From Distichodus sexfasciatus (lineage: Eukaryota; Chordata; Actinopteri; Characiformes; Distichodontidae), in assembly GCA_032718565.1 (NCBI GenBank), contig JAVGVS010000001.1:8759789-8823788 (forward strand): a stretch of DNA of 64,000 nt. The letters are read 5' to 3'. The notes beneath the pieces are model-generated. The model searched no databases and was not told the origin of the DNA. It saw only the letters and a program-made list of their open reading frames with translations. Every line of letters begins with the position of its first letter. The stretch's first letter is position 1. Of the stretch, positions 11,001 through 23,000 are shown one piece after another. The position numbers and the translations under genes are program-made.

Positions 11001-14000
11001 CAGCAGCATTACTTTGTGAGGTGACAAAAATCAAAAGATCAATCAATGTTTCCTCTAAGCCAACCAGTGACACTTATAGATCCTCACGAGAGTTTACAGA
11101 TCCTCTGAAGAGCAACACAGAGGACAAAAGTGGAAATAAGACGACTGAACTGCATGACACATTAAAACAACAAAAGCTTAATATCAGCCAGGTAACAGCA
11201 TGAGCTCCCAGTGCACCGGCCAATCTGTGGTGACCTTTCCAAAAAGTGATACTTCCTACATTACAACACATTAACACACCACTGTGTTGGTAAACAGGAC
11301 ATTTAAATTCTCTGACACCGAATCCAACTGAACTAGACAACACTTAGGACACTTTCATTAATATTATAATCTGCACATACCGCCATAGACTTCTGATGTA
11401 GATGCAAGAAGCAATCGAGCACCGACTCGCTTGGCCAGACCTGTTGACGAAGAGAGCCAAAAAAGTATCAGTACAATATTCATGGCCTGATAAATACAGA
11501 CAGAACATCTAGAAATGGGGACAAAAGTCATGGATGTAGAAATTGACATTCAGTCTGCATACAGTCAGAACTGACAAAAAACCATCCAACATACTTCTAG
11601 ACTTATATAAGTAAATATACAGTGTGTGTAGTCCTTAAAGATTGTGTGAAGTATATGGAGCACTACAAAAGAGACCATCATGAATAGTCCTGAATGGCGT
11701 ATTCTGTGTTAAGAGAAAAAAAGTCCTACTTTGAGAGACCTACTTTCAGCAGACAAATTTTCATGCACGCTGAGCCTTTCTCTGTGTGCCGTGTTATAAC
11801 ACTCAATGTTCCCTTAAATGAGAGGAAATGGCTCTTCATTCATCTTATATTTTCATCATTTCTCAGTGGCTGTTTCATAGCTTATCGCTATGCAAGTTTT
11901 TAAGTCATGCTCATATCTAGCTACGCAAGAAAAAAATGCTATCATTAGCTAGCTCCAAACATGGATGTTCCCAAATGTAAGTGTGTTGCACATTATCTCT
12001 GCAGTGACTAAGAGAAAGGAGAGCTTTCTCGTTCATAATTAGGTGGTTTTGTCACAGTGGTCTGACTTGCTAAACCAAATTCAGTTGATTGGAAGACATG
12101 GGCTTTGAATTCTGGAAACCACTGGACCTGTGAAAAAGTCCTTAATAAAATTGCTCCAGGGAGACTGTCTGTGCCATTAGAACATGAACATCACTTTAGA
12201 TGTGAGTATCTGGCTGTAAAAGTAAATGATTAAGAATCATGGCAATAACTGTTTGTTTTTTTAACAAATGTGGGGATCGTCATGCGCTTTTTCAGGTCAG
12301 TAAGTTTAATGCTTTGCAGCAGTCACTTTTGTTTTTCAAAGCCATCTAATGGGTTCATATTCCGGCCATAAACAGGAAGCAACAGAATAGAGAAGGGCAT
12401 ACTGTTCAATCCATTTTACCGTCTTATCCATCAGTCACTTGTACCATTCTGAAACTTTTCTTTTCCATTATCTGCCACTTAAAGATCACGTCAACAACCT
12501 TCCTTAATTAGCTATTACTTTGTCTTGTGTTGGACAAAATATGAACAAACCATTGACTGTTTGCTAGTTGTAGGACTTTATTCTTTATACCTCTTTATTT
12601 TTAATAAGACATTTATGTAAATGTTTAACCCTTTAATCAGAAAGGTAAAATTGGGTCACAGAGGAGAGCAAAGCAATACTTCAGGCGATCATATTTAATC
12701 TAAAACAGTAAGAAACAATCAGTGGCAGAATCAGTACTGTGACAATGTTTTATGACCATGGTAGATCATTAAGCACTAAAACACTAAATTCCCACAGCTT
12801 TGGCCAATACGAACGCCTTTACCCCCTTTTTAAATGTTAAAGCACAAACAGAACTGAGCTGCTGTCTTTGTAAATCTTCAGTTAATGGCATATGTTAATG
12901 ACAAACTGAGTTGCTGTGGAGATGGACGGCAGCTAGGCTCAGTATATAATTAGCAGATGATCACAGGTGGATAAGACAGATGTGGAAATCATGCCCTCGA
13001 AAAAAACATAATATATGAAAGTAGAACATGCAAGTGTAAAGGTAGTATGAGAACGGCAAGTAAAAAAAAACATTTGAGTGGGAAGACAATGCCTTAAAGT
13101 CACTAGGTATAAATTCAGGGTATCTGCACATTTTTGATATGCAAATTCAATGACTTTTAAGACCTTTTCAAGACCTCTAAGAAGAAAAATTAAGACCATC
13201 ACGGCAGTAAAACTGCCTTCTAATTATAAAATATTATGGCTGTGTGCAAACAGGCACAGAAAGTAAAATACTCCAAAAGTGCAAAGAACCCAAATATTTT
13301 TGTTTCCACCGATTCACTGTCGATGTGTTAATAGTCGCAGTTCAGCCTTCTTTTCAACATTTGCATTTAAACCACCAACTGCTCTTTCTTCAAGCTGCCT
13401 TTGTTCAAGCTTGAGATAAGCTCCCTTTTAATATATGGAGCGAGTCCAAATCTTGCAAGATAAGCGGTTTTGTCTGTACCACAAGTAAATGTTTTGGCAC
13501 ACTGCGAGTCAGGGAACATCGCCCTGAAAACGGTGTGAATATCATCATTAGACGTATAGGAGTGATGTCGGCTAACTGTTTGCAAAGTCCATAGCACTTC
13601 TGCTTTCAGTGTGTCGGTTGAGGAGAATATACTGAAGGCATTACTTGTTGTGGGATCTGGAGACACTGCCAAAGCGGGCGTAGGCCTATCTGTAGAGGCT
13701 GTATTTGCAGTACTGCCAAACAACTGAATGGGGACCGTTGTTATCTGACTGTCGACAAAACGCTTGTCCTTCTCTCCCCTGATATGTGAGTCGATGGCTT
13801 TAGAGCCCATTGTTGCCAGTTTGATTTTTTTACAAAGATCACATCGCGCTTCGTAGACATTAGTCGTCTTTTTCAACCAGCCACAGTACTGCTCATCCTC
13901 CAACCATCTCTCATTGAATTAGCATTTACCCATTATACTCGCGGTTTTAAGAGAAACCAGTCTCCCTGCTATGCACCAGTTACGCACATGCAACACTATT

Positions 14001-17000
14001 TCTTCTATTTCTATGGCATGCATATAGGCCGATGGGGTACACACTGCCCCCTGTGCTATGGTCAGTGACGTGCGCTGGTATTAAAGTAAAGAAAAAAAAA
14101 GGAGTAGGCTAACCGGGAACAGATATGTGACCCCGCCCGTGAAAACCCGGCTAAAATCGCCAAATCTAAATATGAAATAAAGAGCGTCAAACTAGTCATA
14201 GCGAGAAAAATGTCAACAATATGCCATATGAGTTTATTGCAGTAAATGATAGATTATGTACTGAGGTTTTCGGATGTAATGTTTGAAATGTAATTTCTAA
14301 CAGGATAAACAGCGAAATTCGTGATTTTATTCACTTTACGTTTCCATTTTCCACCGGAAAATACCGGAGGTTGGCTTCGTAAACATTGCTTTTCTAACGT
14401 CTTTGGGATTACTTTATGTGCAAAAACAACTGGTGATTTGGGTGTTATTCAGTTTAGGAACTACTGTTCTATCATTATAAAGTGCATACAGACATTAAGA
14501 TCAATGTGTATCCGCGGCAGTCACGTCAGGTAAAGAGGAGGTAGCAAAATTGCGACTTTAGCCGGGTTATCATAGGCAGGGTCACATATAGTTACTTCAT
14601 TTCGTCCTAGAATTAATTCAATGCCACCCCTTTTAAAATTCAAGACTTTTCAATACTTTTCAAGGCCTTAAAAAACATTTTTAAAAAATTTAAGACTTTT
14701 TAATACTTTTCAAGGCCTTAAAAAACATTTTTTTAAAATCGACTTTTTAATACTTTTCAAGGATCCGAGGGGGCCCTGAAAATGTATTTAGTATTCAGAG
14801 CCAATAAGATAAATACAGGAATTTTAGCAAACAGCTTAAATCTCTTGTGACAGTTTATGTCATGGAAACGAAGCAGGAGTAGATGATCAGAGAAATGGAA
14901 GAACTCTATTCAGAAGTGGGGACTTCTTCCCTTCAGATAAGTTTGTAAGTGATTTGCGTGTAGATACCAAACTTGAAAGCTCACTACTTACCAAGCATAT
15001 TGAGAGTGCCAATAGTGTTGGTTTTCAGGGTCTTGATGGGATTATACATGTAATTGGGTGGGGATGCAGGGGAGGCCAAGTGGTAGATCTGGTCAACTAC
15101 AGGAAAAAGAAAAGAGACATGAAGTTAATAGAAAACACCCAATTACAACATGTCATTCTTATAAAATTTAACTCTCTGGGTATGTAGGAAAAAATATGCA
15201 GTGAAATTGCAAATGGAGACTGGAACCAATCTGGCTTGAATTAATAACCGGAAGCAAAAAGTAAACACCAACCACCTGCCATTTTTCATGGCCAACTGGA
15301 ATAGTATATTTGATTTGCTCAGTTTATGCGAAGGACAACTGTGAGTTTGTAACAGAAAATCTCAGTCTGTTCCCAGCCTGATTTGCCACCCAAAAAGGAA
15401 TGACTTCAGAGACAAATGTCTTAACAATTTTGCTTGTATAAAATGTTTTCACTGAAACAGTCTGAGGTTGATCTGGATGCAACTTTAAGAACTTTTGGAA
15501 AGATCTCAAATAAAAAGCACTTGAAACTAGGGAGAGATTTAGAAGAGTCACATCATACAAGAGGATCCAGGTAACACAGGAAAAGCTTTTTAAAGCCTTT
15601 AATAAAGCAATGGTTTTACAGTGCTGCTTATAATTGTGAAAAGTGGATTTTAATGGAAAAGAACACTAGACACTGTAGACCTACACAGTCCTCCACTCAA
15701 TACAGCACAAGAAGTCTGGTCCATTAGAGATATGAGAGAAGGCACTGACCAAAAATAACTTGAGCTGAACATTAGGAAATAACAGAGAGAAGGAGGAGGA
15801 GGGAGTAAGAGTGAAAGAGAGAGAGCAGAGTGTGGTCCTGAGTATCTTTCAGAAACTCAAGTAGAGGAGAATGCCTATTTAGTCTAATCCCAACTGCCTC
15901 AGACGACTGTAGCTGTGTGCAGAGGCTACACATGCTAACTCACATGTATGTAGTAAAAAAAAAACCTGCTTCACCAAACAAACAGGATAAAAGCCATGGG
16001 TCATTGACGAGCAGTGAAGAGGTTTGCCATAAGAAATACTAATATTCAAACATTGCTATGAATATTAGAGATGACATTAAATAGCTGCAATATCTTCAAC
16101 ACCTACAACAGAGCTGCTACTCATGTTTAATAACAATTACTAAAACAACTTATCAGTCAATTATTGCAAAATATATACAAGTTCTCCAGCACTTCATATC
16201 CTATTTACTTTGCATGAATTTATAAGACTGAACTGCACCAAATAACACAAAAGTACAACAAAAGTTTTCAAATTGTTTAACCATTGAACGATATTTTTTC
16301 TCATCTCACGTTATGAGAAACATCATTACTGCACTGTAAACTAATCAAGCCCAAATATAACAATAATCCAAATTTACATCCTCTACTTCAGCTTCAGCGC
16401 AACTTCCTCTAAGTGGTTAAGCAGGTATGTTCTTCTACACTTGACATTATATTGACTTCCAGGTATAAACATGAATTAAAAGGAGTTTATTTGTATCTGA
16501 GCACTAAACACATTCTATATGTAAAAAAGGGTTTAAAACATTTGAGAACTCAGAGTTGACTACAGAAAACAGCCATTACTAAAATTCTCTACTCCTTGAT
16601 CAAGAGAAAACATCCAGCATGTTTTAAACTGCAATAACTGTAATAAATTCCCGCAGCTGTCATTTTTTCTTAACTATTTTGCTAATTATCTTGGTTATTA
16701 TTAAGATTGCCATCCTGTTTGCTGCTATATAATTATACCCCATGCTGCACACTGGCACACCGCTGTCATACTCGCTATATGGCATCAAATAATCAAGTAA
16801 AAATCTGTAGTAATATAATGTATGATTTTCATGTTAAAACACAGCAGCTTTAAATGGACAGAAGACAGTGAAAGACTGCATGTATCAAACATATGACAAA
16901 GTTTTGCTAAACAGAGCTTTTTCATGATGATGTTTTGGAAAATTGCACGCTTCCAACATTCTGGTAACAGTTTATGGAATGTCCATTCCTGTTAATGAAT

Positions 17001-20000
17001 GACTACACTTCAGTCAGAAAACTGTAATATTCTCTATCACCCAACCTGCTTTTTGACTTTCTTGCTTTTCTGCTGCAGAATGACTGCACTCTTGTTGGCA
17101 CGGCTGGGTCCATAAAGACATGCTTTGACCAGTTTGCTGTGGAGAAACTCATGGCTCCACAAATTCTCTTTTGGTCAATCTAGCACAGCTTTCCCTAAAC
17201 ACACTCAAAAATCTGGTGGAAAGCCTTCAAACAAAAGGTAAGGTCACATGCGTTTGACCATATAGAGTACAATAAAAAAAGTACCAAAAAAGTCTACAGC
17301 ATGGACACATCTGCTGGAATATTAGTCATTTTATCAGACTTATGTTTTTATATGAATGTTTTATATGTTTTCATTCTGGCAAGGCAAGTTTCAGGCAACT
17401 GTACTTAAGGTAAAAAGTTTGCATCTGAATATGTATTGATAGCATCTTTACCAAAACAAATCTGATTAATTCTTAAAATACATTGAAAATTCATGTCATT
17501 TCTACGGAAGCGTATTGCTGCCACGCCATAATAATGAAAAATTATAGGGTTATCACGTTATAATGTGAAAACATTACGTTAGAACGTCTTAAATATCATG
17601 TTAGAACATAAAAAATATCAGGTTAGAACATAAATATCAAGTTCTAAATATAACGTACATATAATATATAATGTTCTAAAGTGTTATTTTTTGCGTTCTA
17701 AAGTTATTATTCGCGTTCTAACGTGTTATTTTTCGCGTTCTAACGTGATAGCCGCATATTTTTTTATTATTATGGCGTGGCAGCAATACGCTTCCGTGCA
17801 TTTCAGAGTTTTGATTAAGATTTAAATTAATCAGATCAAAGGATGGAAACACTACAAAAAAATCTTGATTTTTAAGATAGTTCATGATTTCATGAGATTT
17901 TTTCAGTATAATAAAAAGTAGAAAACACTGCAAAGAAAGAGTAAGTCCAAAGGACTGTGTAGAAAATATTGATAACATGTACAGAGATAACTTAGAATGT
18001 CATATCATTCAGACCTTGTTAAACACAAGTTTAGTCTCAAATCATCAGAGCCAACTAAATCAATTCAAACGACGAGGAATTCTCATCTACTCAGACTCCA
18101 GATGAATTTCTGTAAATTTTACTCAGTTACATTTCCTAAATCTCAATGTGTGAGAAGACATTTCTAATTGGTTGCGTTGATGATTTAATGATTGTCCAAG
18201 TACAGCTTTGCACCTTATATTTTAATAGGTTTCTGACACTTTTCTATACATTACATTCACTATACTGAAGTTTTCCATACAATCAACATTATCATTTTAC
18301 TCTACACTCCTACTAATATAGTACTGGTAATGTTCAGTAAACCCTATAAATCATATATGTGAAATTTCACTGCTCAATATCAATTAGCTCATCCTGATAA
18401 GTTATCTCACTCTTCTCATCCTCAGTACAGATCAACAGGGCTGGAATCTCAGGCTAAAATGAGGATTTCTATCCCAATTAAGCTCGAGCAGCAGGCTCTT
18501 GTGAGCCGATACACCTTCGTACACAGACGCCATTCATTAATAATGTCAGTCATGCATTCTGTCAGTTCGTGTGTTTTTTTTCCTGTCTCAGGTAAACAAG
18601 GTGTGTGGAAAAAACAGATGGTATGACTCAGAAAAAAACATGATGCAAAGTCTGTAGTAAAAAAGACAAGTTAAACAAAGATGTGATTTTGTAAGCCTTC
18701 TTTTACAGGCACTGTAGACAGAAATTATGCATGAACGAAGATCCAAAATAAAAATGAAAAAGAATAGAAGAATATTTATGAATATGTAACAGTTAGTGAA
18801 CATGCTGGTTTCTAGTGTGGTAATAAATGATTCTACTCACCTTCAATATAAAGCGGTTCTACCACATCATGGTTGATCAGCTCAAAGTTCTCGTGGCCAA
18901 TCCAGTGCTCCACGTTGCGCTTACGGCCAGTAAAAAAGTTATCAACCACGGTCACCTCATGGCCATCCATCATAAGCTTATCAGTCAGGTGGGAACCCAC
19001 AAATCCTGCACCACCCGTGATCTACAGCCAGATAAACAAGGGCATTAGACTCCTATTTATACCTCTTATAAAATATACTGTAGAACAATAGTCATAACTA
19101 AAGAATTCTAGCATAGAAAACCAATTGTGCTCAAACAGTCTTCTATAATGTAATCTTTTTTAGATGTTTTAGTAGGATAAAGTGATAACTGGATGCAAGA
19201 AAAACATGATCGTTTTTGGTCAAACTCCTGACTGAATCAAAACAATGTACTGGAGACTGGGATTTTGTGGTCAGTTTTGGGGTCAGAAGCCAGTTAAATA
19301 ATTAGCAGAAGGAGTAAAGCAGAGTGGTATATTGTCATTGAAGTGACTTAAGAATTGGAACAAAAAGTTCAAAATGACTAGAAAAATTCATTATAGCCCT
19401 AGAATTTGGAACGAGCAGACACCTAGAATGTCTGCTTAATGGCAAAAGTTAATGCAGCTAATTCTGCACTCATTTACCTCGCTCTGGCATAACTGCGCTG
19501 GCCAAAGGGTGTAAATGTGGGCTTAATTTTATGGAATGTTTTGTTACTAGCATTAAATCGAATTTGGTGGGGAAAGTAAGAGGATTATCACATAAGAAAT
19601 TAAATTACACAACACATTTTAATTAGTTGCAGACATGCAAAGGAGCTATTAATATTTAATGAGCATTATTGGTTGAATCAAGGGCAAACACATCCTTGTG
19701 CAGAAACAATGTGTAAAGGCATCAACGCTATGACCTGGCAATATACAGTTAGACCCGGAAATATTTGGACAGTGACACAATTCTCAAGATTTGCCCTCTG
19801 CATGCCACCACATTGGATTTGAAATGATACATGGATTCGAATTGAAGTGCAGACTTTCAGGTTTAATTCAAGGGGTTGAACAAAAATATCCTATGAAACG
19901 TTTAGGAATTACAACCATTTTTCTACAAAGTCTCCTTGTTTCAGGGGCTCAAAAGTGATTGGACAAATTAACATTACCATGAATAAAATCTTCATTTTTA

Positions 20001-23000
20001 ATACTTTGTTGAGAATCCTTTGCAGGCAATAACTGCCTGAAGTCTGGAACCCATGGACATCACCAAACGCCAGGTTTCCTCCTTTGTGATGCTTTGCCAG
20101 GCCTTTACTGCAGCCGTCTTCAGTTGTTGCTTGTTTCTGCCTTAAGTTTTGTCTTAAGCAAGTGAAATGCATGCTCAATCGGGTTGAGATCTGGTGATTG
20201 ACTCGGCCATTGCAGAATTTTCCACTTCTTTGTCTTAAAAAACTCCTGGGTTGCTTTCGCAGTATGTTTTGGGTCACTGTCCATCTGTACTGTGAGGCGC
20301 TGTCCGATCAACTTTGCTGCATTTGGCTGAATGTGAGCAGAAAGTATATCCCTATACACTGCAGAATTCATCCAGCTCCTTCTGTCTTCTGTCACATCAT
20401 CAATAAACACTAGTGACCCAGTGCCATTGGAAGCCATGCATGCCCATGCCATCACATTGCCTCCACCCTATTTTACAGAAGATGTAGTGTGCTTTGGATC
20501 ATGAGCCATTTCAAGGCTTCTCCATGCTTTCTTCTTCCCATCATTCTGGTACAGGTTGACCTTAGTTTCATCTGTCCAAAGAATGCTGTTCCAGAACTAG
20601 GCTGTCTTCTTTAGATGTTTTTTGGCAAAGTCTAATCTGGCGTTTCTGTTTTTGAGGTTTGCACCTTGTGGTGTACCCTGTATTTTTGCGCTTATGAAGT
20701 CTTCTCTTTATGGTAGACTTAGATACTGACACACCTATTTCCTGGAGAGTGTTCTTCACTTGGGTGGATGTTGTGAAGGGGTTTTTCTTCACTATGGAAA
20801 GGATCCTTCGATCATCCACCACTGTTGTCTTCCTTGGACGTCTAGGCCTTTTTGAGTTCCCGATCTCACCAGTGCGCTCCTTTCTCCTCAGGATGTACCA
20901 AACTGTTGATTTGGCCATTCCTAACATTTCCGCTACCTCTCTGATGGAGTTCTTCTTTTTTTTCAGCCAAAGGACAGTCTGTTTCACTTCCATTGAGAGC
21001 TCCTTTGACCGCATGTTGTGGGTTCACAGCAACAGCTTCCAAATGCAAATGCCACACCTGGAATCAACTCCAGACCTTTTACCTGCTTAATTGATGATGG
21101 ATTAACGAGGGAATAGCCCATGCAGCCCATGAAGAAGCTTTTGAGTTAATTGTCCAATTACATGTGGTCCCTTAAAAAAGAGGCAGCTACATATTAAAGA
21201 GCTGTAATTCCTAAACCATTCCTCCAATTTGGATGTGAATACCCTCAGTTGAGAGTCTGCACTTTAAACCCATATTGATTATATAACTATATCTTGAATA
21301 TGTTTTTGGTAAACAGCTAAAATAACAATACTTGTGTCCCTGTCCAAATATTTCTGGGCCTAACTGCAAACCATAATATCATGACATCATTAACATATTG
21401 CGATAATTGTTTTTTAAAATAATGCTGTGCAGAAACTTCACTTTCATTTTGATGTTTTACGGGAACCATTCCCAATACTGTAAGACAGTGCTAATGAAAT
21501 AAAAGCAAGAGATAGAATAAGAAAGACAATAAAGGCTTCAAATGTTAAATCCATCAGATTCTTTAAAAGAAAGATTTTAATATGGCAGGCTTTTTAAAAC
21601 CACTACACACACCATTGTCAAGTATCTAACAGCAGACGCCTGGAAAACATCAATGCAATTGAATTCCTTTCTCAAGATTAAAGGTCAACCAAACCTTTAC
21701 AGGAGCAGTCTGGGCTACTCTGGACCATGAACAACGTTACAGCAACGCCTTTCCTGGTATTAATCACTATTTTAGAAAACTGGAATTGTCAGTTGCGTTT
21801 CTTCCGACCAGTACATTAGTAACATAACAACAGCATGCCTCTGACCAGACAAGTTGCATACAAGACAGTGCTGCATTCTCACCAAAATCCGCTTTCGATC
21901 TTTCTCAGACAGGAACTTCACTGGTGGATACTTTTGGGTAAAACTGGAAAAAAAGAAAACGAATTAATTTTTCAGAGTGCAATTTAACATTTGATTCCAC
22001 AACACATAACTGTTTGAGTGTCGTATATTGTTGCTTTTTTCTCACCTGCACCAGCATTTCCTTCTGTCCATATTTGATACTTAAAGGTTTTCTATATCAT
22101 ATTTTATTAAGACTATTAATCCTGACCATAAGAAAAAATCTGCTAGTGCAATATAAACGTTCCTTTAATTCATATTTAAAACTCAATATAAAAAATGAGC
22201 ACGCATATATTATGACTTTTATTGTAGTGTACTGTTGATACAACTAGCATATGAGGTTCGTAAAATATCCAAAGACTAATAGAGACGTCATGACTGAGCT
22301 GATTCAACAACATGACATGTTCGAAGCACAATAATCTATTCCATAATTAGATTCCATAGATTCAAGTTGTCAAAGAAAATGTCACAGTAAATATCATTTG
22401 CTGACTCAAAGCTGGTAGTATAACTCATTACAATATGAAATTGTATTCAAATTTAACCATTATGCAGTAGGTGCATCGTAAACTGACTCCCTACTACTTA
22501 TACAGTCAACTGGTGAGAAAGTCCACTGTTCCAATGCATAAATTTTAGGCTAAATGTGAGAGTTATATATTATACAAATCAACATTTTTTCCAAGACCAT
22601 CTGCACCCTAACTAAAAAGAAAGATTAAGCAGTAGCAGAAAGACTATTTAAAGATACCAGACTATAAAAATACTACTCTTAAACCCACTAGAATAATTTT
22701 ACATTTGAATACTAAAGATGTGATACTATGGAAGGTATCATACTAAACATATATTTTGATTGTCATGTTACAATTACTGTAAAATTAGCGGTGTTTACAC
22801 TGTACCCTAAAGTGAACCAATTAAGTTTAAAAGCGTGGGCTTACTGTACATTAAATGTTTCGTTTGTATTTGTGCAGATTTCTCATAACTGGCTACGACA
22901 GTAAGGGTGGGTCAGGGGCTGTGTTTCAAGCGAGCATACAGCCTAAAACAATACACGTAAAATAACTAAACACCAATGTGTAACAACACAAACAATGGAA

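Larger units (their letters stand above)
8065..11380. other. uxs1: uxs1 intron 8
   Basis: Holds the pogo-like element (9310-10074), apparently nested in an older repeat marked by ACCGATAC motifs at 9178-9240 and GCATTTTTGGCCGAAATG at about 10395-10412. Nothing else recognisable; an open frame at 10940-11203 has no domain I know. Confidence 0.6.
13116..14778 (-). mobile_element. hAT-type transposon, degenerate, with nested MITE
   Basis: Inverted ends begin CAGGGTATCTGC (left) and CAGGGCCCCCTCGG (right, reverse complement), followed by GACTTTTAAGACC / AAAAGTC subterminal similarity. Encloses a minus-strand transposase start. An 8-bp target duplication is not visible (TATAAATT vs AAAATGTA), so one end may be eroded. 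A 461-bp MITE is inserted at 14126-14586. Confidence 0.7.
11441..14991. other. uxs1: uxs1 intron 7
   Basis: Holds the hAT element at 13116-14778 with its nested MITE. Nothing recognisable in 11441-13100. Confidence 0.6.
19022..21882. other. uxs1: uxs1 intron 5
   Basis: Dominated by the minus-strand Tc1-like element 19746-21366; the remaining sequence shows nothing recognisable. Confidence 0.7.

Noticed and set aside
10940..11203. 87-codon open frame in uxs1 intron 8
   Set aside because: No splice signals, domain or similarity that I recognise; polar low-information sequence.
17504..17797. CRISPR-like repeat array
   Set aside because: The repeated units are short, in opposite orientations on two arms, without constant-length spacers, inside a transposon-like inverted repeat in a vertebrate genome.
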